Assembly: GCF_007859955.1 (NCBI RefSeq)
Contig: NZ_SJPR01000001.1
Span: 1,245,590-1,309,589 of the forward strand
Length of the DNA stretch: 64,000 bases
Direction of reading: 5' to 3'
Origin: Botrimarina colliarenosi
GTDB lineage: Bacteria; Planctomycetota; Planctomycetia; Pirellulales; Lacipirellulaceae
The position numbers and the translations under genes are program-made. The notes under the pieces were generated by a model. The model saw only the letters and a program-made list of their open reading frames with translations. It did not search any database and had not been told where the DNA came from. Positions 59,006 through 64,000 of this stretch are shown here, one piece after another (positions within the stretch are counted from its first letter, which is position 1; each line of letters starts with the position of its first letter).

Positions 59006-59119
59006 TGTGGGAGGGGTCTCCAGACCCCGATGACGGTTTCTTGGCCGTAGCGGCATGGTGCGCGTAGTCGGGGTCGGGAGACCCCTCCCACAACTGGGCC
59101 GGGAGACCCCTCTGACAAC
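59006..59119. repeat. Palindrome, GGAGGGGTCT variant, with an extra arm
   Basis: TGTGGGAGGGGTCTCCAGAC (59006 on) pairs with 59064-59092 at nearly all 29 positions. The loop has CTTGGCCGTAGCGGCATGG, related to loops at 16536 and 37378. A third partial arm (CCGGGAGACCCCTCTGACAA) follows at 59099-59118. Confidence 0.85.
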
Positions 59120-59177
59120 TAACTGAGCAGTTCCCACCGTTAGCAGCCCCCGCAACGGGTTGGTTGCTTGTGGCTGG

Positions 59178-59771
59178 TCACTTGCGGACCGCCTCGAAGC
59201 TGACCGTCACGCCGACGTTGTCGCCGATTGGGCCGACCATGAACTCCATGCCGAAGTCGGACCGCTTCAGCGTTGTCTGGCACAAGAACCCAACGCGGTA
59301 GTCGTTGAACGGCGACGACCCTTCGCCCAGGTACTCCATCGGCAAGGTCACTTCACGCGATTCGCCGTGCATCGTCAGCGTGCCGGTGACGTTGTAGATC
59401 GCTTTGCCGTCGGCGCCCGTTGTCTTCTCGACCGAGCTGCTCTCGAAGGTGATCTGCGGGAACTGTTTGACGTTGAAGAAGTCGGCGCCGCGGAGGTGCT
59501 CGTCCCGCTTCTCGTTCATCGTGTCGAGGCTCGCCGCGTTGATGGCGAACTGGAACTGGCAGACGGCCGGGTCGTCCTTGTCGAACTCAACCGTGCCCGA
59601 CGCCTCGCGGAACATCCCGTAGGTGTAGCTGTAGCCGAGGTGGCTGATGCTAAAGACGGCCGACGTGTGCGCCGGGTCGATGCCGAACGACTCGGCACGA
59701 GCGGACGGCGTGGCCAGTTGGCCAACGGCAAAGACCGCCGCTGCGGCGATCGTGAGCGGGTTAGCACGCAT
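59178..59771 (-). CDS. YceI-family periplasmic lipid-binding protein
   Basis: This 197-residue exported protein has a signal peptide (about residues 1-26, ending SARAE) and a YceI lipocalin-like beta-barrel, which binds isoprenoid chains in characterised members. Family motifs are IDPAHTSAVFSISHLGYS, EHLRGADFFNVKQFPQITFES and LTMHGESREVTLP. The ATG at 59771 has GAGGAG upstream at good distance. It follows the marR-like gene by 29 bases, so the two are co-transcribed. Confidence 0.93.
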   Translation of the reverse strand: MRANPLTIAAAAVFAVGQLATPSARAESFGIDPAHTSAVFSISHLGYSYTYGMFREASGTVEFDKDDPAVCQFQFAINAASLDTMNEKRDEHLRGADFFNVKQFPQITFESSSVEKTTGADGKAIYNVTGTLTMHGESREVTLPMEYLGEGSSPFNDYRVGFLCQTTLKRSDFGMEFMVGPIGDNVGVTVSFEAVRK

Positions 59772-59800
59772 TGTCTCTCCTCTCTCAATGAAACGGGGGA

Positions 59801-60289
59801 TTAAGCAGAATCGTTGTTTGCGCCGGGCGTCGCACCGCGGGCCCGGACCATCAGCTTGTTGATCGAACGCAGCTCGGTCGCCGAGAGGTGGCCGAGCGTG
59901 TCGCGGTGCAGCTGCCGCACCTGGGGGTCGAGCTTCGTCAACAGCCGACGCCCCTTGGGCGCCAGCTTCACCAGCACGACCCGGCGGTCGGCGTCGCTCC
60001 GTTGACGGGCGGCGAGCCCGAGCTTCTCGAGCCGATCCACCAACCGCGTCACGTCGGGCGCCGGCGTCACCATCTGGGGGCCGATCTCGCCGGAGGGGAC
60101 CCCATCGCCCCCCGTGCCGCGGAGGATCCTTAGGATGTTGAAGAGCGGCCCGCTAACGCCGTACGACTTGAAGAGCTGGTCGAACGGCTCGGAAAGGCGC
60201 GCCATCGTCCGCGCTATGTTGAGCATCGCCTCCTGCTCGGGGAGGTCGAACGGGTCGCGTTTGCCAAGTTCTTCGGCGAGAGGGGTCAT
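59801..60289 (-). CDS. MarR-family transcriptional regulator
   Basis: This 162-residue winged helix-turn-helix protein of the MarR family has a recognition-helix region (PQMVTPAPDVTRLVDRLEKLG) and wing (AARQRSDADRRVVLVKLAPKG). It probably regulates itself and the yceI gene behind it, a common arrangement. Its ligand is unknown. The ATG at 60289 fits the family start; an earlier one would add 13 residues. Its upstream region, shared with the divergent cytochrome gene, is A/T-rich and likely holds the operator. Confidence 0.92.
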   Translation of the reverse strand: MTPLAEELGKRDPFDLPEQEAMLNIARTMARLSEPFDQLFKSYGVSGPLFNILRILRGTGGDGVPSGEIGPQMVTPAPDVTRLVDRLEKLGLAARQRSDADRRVVLVKLAPKGRRLLTKLDPQVRQLHRDTLGHLSATELRSINKLMVRARGATPGANNDSA

Positions 60290-60319
60290 GGTGACGGTAC
60301 GTCGTTGGGACAAATGGTG

Positions 60320-60350
60320 TTTCAACAAATATCTACTTAGTCAAAATTCG
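60320..60350 (-). promoter_or_regulatory. A/T-rich candidate promoter/operator of marR-yceI
   Basis: On the minus strand TTGACTAAGTAGATATTTGT gives a -35-like TTGACT and an A/T-rich stretch with near-symmetric ACTAAGTA. MarR proteins commonly bind such palindromic A/T-rich sites. The exact operator and -10 are not clear. Confidence 0.4.
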
Positions 60351-60484
60351 GCAACCCCACTACAAGAGCCGCGTGGGAAGCAGGGAAACGCCGCCGGTAA
60401 TCTGGCTCACGGTTCGCCGCTCGTTGAACCGGTACAATACGTCTCTGACAGACGAGCTAGCGACCGATCTCTTTGAATGAGCCG

Positions 60485-61303
60485 ATGAAACGCATGGTTT
60501 GCCGATACCTTCCAGCGACGATCATTGCGGCTGTCGCGCTCACCACGATGGCGGTCGGCGAATCTCCCCAGGAGGACGTCATTCGTTCTACCTCGTCGCT
60601 CCCCCCGGGCGGTTTGGGGGCCGCGATCGAGCTGGGCCGCGAGCTGGTCCACAACACGAGCCGCCACCCGCTGACGGCGGCCTACGTCGGGGCGGCCCTC
60701 AACTGCACGTCGTGCCATCTCGACGACGGGACCCACCCCGAGGCGGCGACCTTCGTCGGCGTGGCAGCCGCCTACCCGGCTTGGTCGCCGCGCGAAGGGC
60801 GGGTCATCACGCTCGAAGACCGGGTGCTCAACTGCTTCATGCGGAGTGAGAACGGCGTCCGTCCCCCCAACGGTGGCGAGGCGTCGGTCGCCATCAGCGC
60901 CTACATCACGTGGCTGTCCGAGGGGGCGCCGATCAAGATGAACCCCAACCGGCCGCTCGGCCCCAACGCGGTGAAGCCGCTCCAGATCGATCCCCAACCG
61001 GCCGACCCCACCCGCGGCGCCGACCTCTACGAGACGCACTGCGCGTACTGTCACGCCGAGGACGGCGCGGGCTCGGACGACGGCCCGCCGGTGTGGGGCG
61101 AGCGTTCGTACAACCGCGGCGCCGGCCTCAGCCAGAACGCGAAGCTCGCGTCATGGCTCCGCGTCGCGATGCCGCTCGACGACCCGACGCTAACCGACCG
61201 CGAGGCGCTCGACATCGCGGCCTATGTGAACTCGCACGACCGGCCGGGGTTCGTGCTGGAGGAGCATTTGGGGCCGTTGCCGGAGGCGGACGTTGTGGAT
61301 TGA
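60485..61303 (+). CDS. Diheme c-type cytochrome, TsdA/SoxA-like
   Basis: This 272-residue exported protein has a signal peptide (about residues 1-26) and two heme sites: Cys74-x2-Cys77-His78 (NCTSCHLDDGT) and Cys186-x2-Cys189-His190 (HCAYCHAEDG). The first domain's LEDRVLNCFMRSENG segment is typical of thiosulfate dehydrogenase TsdA and SoxA-like cytochromes, where that Cys can be an axial ligand. A role in sulfur-compound oxidation or electron transfer is possible but unproven. The ATG at 60485 is preferred; TTG 60473 is an alternative. It is divergent from marR. Confidence 0.88.
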   Translation: MKRMVCRYLPATIIAAVALTTMAVGESPQEDVIRSTSSLPPGGLGAAIELGRELVHNTSRHPLTAAYVGAALNCTSCHLDDGTHPEAATFVGVAAAYPAWSPREGRVITLEDRVLNCFMRSENGVRPPNGGEASVAISAYITWLSEGAPIKMNPNRPLGPNAVKPLQIDPQPADPTRGADLYETHCAYCHAEDGAGSDDGPPVWGERSYNRGAGLSQNAKLASWLRVAMPLDDPTLTDREALDIAAYVNSHDRPGFVLEEHLGPLPEADVVD

Positions 61304-61305
61304 AG

Positions 61306-61372
61306 GCCCGAGGCTAGCGCCGGCGGCTCAAGTGGCGGCCGCTTCTTTGAGCCGCCGGCGCTAGCCTCGGGC
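61306..61372. repeat. Perfect 26-bp palindrome
   Basis: GCCCGAGGCTAGCGCCGGCG (61306 on, arm to 61331) is exactly complementary to 61347-61372, loop 15 bases. It begins two bases after the cytochrome stop. The arm CTTTGAGCCGCCGGCGCTAG is related to the lone half at 27890. Confidence 0.92.
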
Positions 61373-61455
61373 AGCGCCCGTTGGGATGACGCCGGGTGTT
61401 CGACGCAACTCCAACGAGCGACGAACCACGCGCTTATCTTTCGCGCGTGTCAGCA

Positions 61456-63999
61456 TTAATCGATCCGCTTCGCCTTCTGCCGCATCCCGTTCTGGAGCAG
61501 GTCGACCGAGCTGCAGTTGCCCGCCTTGTCGACATGGAACTCGAGCTTGGCGTCGACCGCTTGGTGGCGCCACAGGGTCTCGCTCTCGGGGGCGAGCGGG
61601 TACGTCGACTGACCGGTCGCCCCCACCATGAGCTTTCCGCCTTCGATCGAGACGGTGAGGACAAAGGCCGGCGTGATCGCGTACTTGCCGACGTAACGCT
61701 GCATCACCTCGGGCGCCACTTCGGCCTTTTCAGGGAAGACCCGCGGTTCGACCGGCATTCCGGCGGCGGATTGGATAATCTGTTCGGCGAGCTGATCGAT
61801 CTCGCCGGTCGCCGTGTTGGTTAACACGACCACGGCGGCGTTGAGGTCGCGGCTAACGAAGACCGCGCTGTGGTAGCCGCCAGTCTCTCCGTTGTGCCAA
61901 CGAGTCGACCCGTCGCGGGCGACGTGCCAGCCGAAGCCCATGGCGAAGTCGGTGTCGGCGATCGGCTTCTGGTGGATCATCCACGCGAAATCGATCGCTT
62001 GGCCGAGCTTCCCCTCGGGCGGGTCGAGCTGGGCGGCGGCGAATTTCATCAGGTCGTCGACGGTGCTGCGGATCGCCCCGGCGCCAGCCAGCTTGCCCAG
62101 GTCCCAGTTGTGGCCGGGCGCTCCGCCAACCAAGTGCGGAGGCGCCAGGCGGGCCTTCTGGTCGTCGGTGAGCTGGATCGTCGTGTCGGCGAGCCCCAGC
62201 GGCTCGGCGACGCGGGACTCCAGGAGCGACTCGTAAGTGGTCTCCTGCTCTTGCGCGAGCAGCTCGCCCAGCAGGCCGGCGCCGAAGTTCGAGTACGCCA
62301 TCTTCTCGCCCGGGCGCTTCAGCGGTTGGTACTCTCGGAGGAACGCCGCGAGGCGTTTGCCGTCGTAGTCGGCGTACGGGTTGTTGGGGTCGCTCGGCTC
62401 GAGGTTGGTCGGCAGACGCGGCAAGCCCGACGTGTGCGTCGCGAGGTGCCACAGCCGGATCGGCAGCGTCTTCTCCCGGCGCGGCATCTTGATGCTGGCG
62501 GGCAGCAACTCATCGACGGGCGTGACCGGAGAGACCCGCCCCATGGCGATCGCGTCGGCCAACAGCAAGCCGGTGAAGACCTTGGAGACCGAGCCGATCT
62601 CGTAGATCGTTGCGCCGTCGGGGACGCGGCTGTCGGACTCCGAAAAATGGCCGTAACCCCGGACGGTGGCCTCGTCGCCCTGCAAGACGCCGACCGTCAT
62701 GCCGACGACCGTCTCGCTGTCGACGTAGGGCTTGGCGAGGCGGTCGATCTGCTCGGGCGTCACGGCGACCGCAGCGTTGGTTAACAAGAGTCCGGATAGC
62801 AGCGTGGCAGTCGTTCGCATCGTTTCATCTCCGGGTTGAGTTGGGAGTCTACTTGGTTCGGCGGCGGCCGAAGGATCTTGGCGGCGATTGGGGTCATTCT
62901 CGTTGGCGGGGGGCTCCTCCCTCCCGCGAGACATGGCGGCGGCCTTAATCGCCCAACGTTTCGCTTCGCTCATCGGCATTTCGTTGAGCACCAGCTCGTC
63001 GTCCGAATCGAGCGGCGACACCACGAGGCGGACCGTGTCGCCCGGCTCGTGGCCCATCTGCGTCAGCACCTCGACGAGGTCTTCCTCGAAACGCATCCGC
63101 CACTTTGCGAAGTAGTTCCACTTGCAGAACGAAAGAATGTCAGCGGTGGCCACGCTGTCGATCGAGACAAGCTCGTACCAGTCGTCTTCGAGCCGCACCT
63201 CGGGGGTCTCCTCGCGCCAACGGATCCCGTCGAACGGCGACCGCTTCGGGTACTCGACATCAACGATCCAGCCAAACAGGGCCATGCCGGCGACGCTAGC
63301 CAACAGGATCAGTATCCAAGAGATCACGAAACGCCAGGTTTCCTTCGTGCGGTCGGGCGGATCGGCAGCCGCACGCCCCGGGGCCGACTCCGTGGTCAAC
63401 GAATCACGCAGGGCAACGAGATCGTTCCGCAGGTCGGTCATGGAGGTCGATGCCACGGAGCGATTCAACGCAAAGATGAACGCGTACATCACCGTCACGA
63501 GGAACGTGATGCCCACGAACTCGGTGCAAAGCCCGTCGATCGCGAAGAAAAACAGCGTGACGCCAAGATAGAACGGCGCCAGGTACCAGACGTGCACCGA
63601 CCGCAGCATCGCGATCTGCTTGTCGACCCGTTTGATCTCGTTCTCGCAGTACTCCCGCATCGGCACGTCGAGCCGCGGCGCCGGCGTGCTGGTGCGAGTC
63701 CGGTACAGCCGCCACATCACGAAGACCGCCGCGGCGATGTTGACCACCATGCCCGTCGCCGCCACGCGGGGCAGTGCGAACCCATCGAAGGCGCCCAGCA
63801 GCGACCGGCCGAACGAGTAGATGACGAACAAACAGGCCGCCGTCTCGATCAGATCGCGACGCAGGATCTTGGACCAAAAGCGTTCGGTCGCCCTTGTGGT
63901 AGTGACGTACCGCTCGAGCCGCTTCTCCTCGGTGGGAGCAGCGCTGACCACGGCTTCGTTCTCGGTGCGCCACGAGGGACCAAGCTGATCGAAGTTCAT
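61456..63999 (-). CDS. Membrane protein fused in frame to a beta-lactamase-family serine hydrolase
   Basis: This 847-residue frame has two parts. Residues 1-390 have about four membrane helices (near 52-72, 78-98, 140-185 and 228-250) and a soluble segment including WYELVSIDSVATADIL and DLVEVLTQMGHEPGDTVRL. Residues 394-847 begin with a normal signal peptide (MRTTATLLSGLLLTNAAVA) and form a class C-like serine hydrolase with SxxK (SVSK), YSN and HNG motifs. Either two genes lost the stop between them, or both parts are read separately from internal start 62820, which has GGAG upstream. A TAG sits in another frame just before it. The N-terminal ATG at 63999 lies at the window edge. Confidence 0.85.
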   Translation of the reverse strand: MNFDQLGPSWRTENEAVVSAAPTEEKRLERYVTTTRATERFWSKILRRDLIETAACLFVIYSFGRSLLGAFDGFALPRVAATGMVVNIAAAVFVMWRLYRTRTSTPAPRLDVPMREYCENEIKRVDKQIAMLRSVHVWYLAPFYLGVTLFFFAIDGLCTEFVGITFLVTVMYAFIFALNRSVASTSMTDLRNDLVALRDSLTTESAPGRAAADPPDRTKETWRFVISWILILLASVAGMALFGWIVDVEYPKRSPFDGIRWREETPEVRLEDDWYELVSIDSVATADILSFCKWNYFAKWRMRFEEDLVEVLTQMGHEPGDTVRLVVSPLDSDDELVLNEMPMSEAKRWAIKAAAMSRGREEPPANENDPNRRQDPSAAAEPSRLPTQPGDETMRTTATLLSGLLLTNAAVAVTPEQIDRLAKPYVDSETVVGMTVGVLQGDEATVRGYGHFSESDSRVPDGATIYEIGSVSKVFTGLLLADAIAMGRVSPVTPVDELLPASIKMPRREKTLPIRLWHLATHTSGLPRLPTNLEPSDPNNPYADYDGKRLAAFLREYQPLKRPGEKMAYSNFGAGLLGELLAQEQETTYESLLESRVAEPLGLADTTIQLTDDQKARLAPPHLVGGAPGHNWDLGKLAGAGAIRSTVDDLMKFAAAQLDPPEGKLGQAIDFAWMIHQKPIADTDFAMGFGWHVARDGSTRWHNGETGGYHSAVFVSRDLNAAVVVLTNTATGEIDQLAEQIIQSAAGMPVEPRVFPEKAEVAPEVMQRYVGKYAITPAFVLTVSIEGGKLMVGATGQSTYPLAPESETLWRHQAVDAKLEFHVDKAGNCSSVDLLQNGMRQKAKRID

Positions 64000-64000
64000 C

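Noticed and set aside
12213-61372. CRISPR array
   Set aside because: The repeats are inverted, scattered singly between genes and differ in family and spacing; there are no regular spacers and no cas genes.

Overview
The window looks like a stretch of chromosome from a high-GC planctomycete, probably of the order Pirellulales. That placement is inferred from two PEP-CTERM proteins, a planctomycete-style rhomboid protease, sigma-54, a cysteine/glycine-rich surface-type protein, many secreted proteins without recognisable families, and very abundant intergenic palindromes. There is no rRNA, transposase, prophage or CRISPR array. Most of the region is ordinary chromosome with housekeeping genes scattered among accessory ones.

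Layout. 0-7 kb: the end of a RegA-type response regulator, a two-CBS-domain protein, a MITE-like inverted repeat, two PEP-CTERM proteins, a TIGR03545/TIGR03546 membrane gene pair and a DUF421 protein. 7-14.5 kb: a zinc-ribbon protein, an aldo/keto reductase with a lower-GC unknown gene behind it, gluQ, and a three-gene set that reads as lysine catabolism (lysine or saccharopine dehydrogenase, ALDH7-type semialdehyde dehydrogenase, DUF1338/HglS-type 2-oxoadipate decarboxylase). 14.7-19 kb: an SRP RNA gene, dnaX with an A9 slippage site followed at once by a -1 stop codon, ybaB and rpoN. 19-25 kb: two glycosyltransferases, a PH-domain membrane protein, nrdR, tRNA-Ala(CGC), a 62-residue protein, hemW and an unknown gene. 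25-36 kb: type 4 uracil-DNA glycosylase, der, a DUF3500 protein, a GH127 enzyme, a YhcH-like protein, cysK, two secreted unknowns and a CbiX-like chelatase. 36-43 kb: a two-subunit M16 peptidase, an FHA protein, rsgA, a zeta-toxin-like kinase with a small overlapping partner, and an M42 aminopeptidase. 43-54 kb: a Cys/Gly-rich protein, an SDR, a tight yjfB / AAC(3) / esterase operon, GlsB and STAS proteins, and the pyruvate dehydrogenase genes lpdA-aceE-aceF. 54-64 kb: a trypsin-like protease, a TIGR01777 epimerase, a rhomboid, a polytopic unknown, a marR-yceI pair, a diheme cytochrome c, and a large membrane protein fused in frame to a beta-lactamase-family serine hydrolase.

The most striking non-gene feature is the density of intergenic inverted repeats: at least 27 in 64 kb, or about one per 2.4 kb. 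They fall into a few sequence families, mostly lie directly at the 3' ends of genes, and in at least four cases supply the stop codon of the neighbouring gene. One family also conserves its loop sequence, which suggests real dispersed elements and not chance hairpins.

Coordinates come from reading the sequence. Family assignments rest on motif recognition and were not checked by database search.
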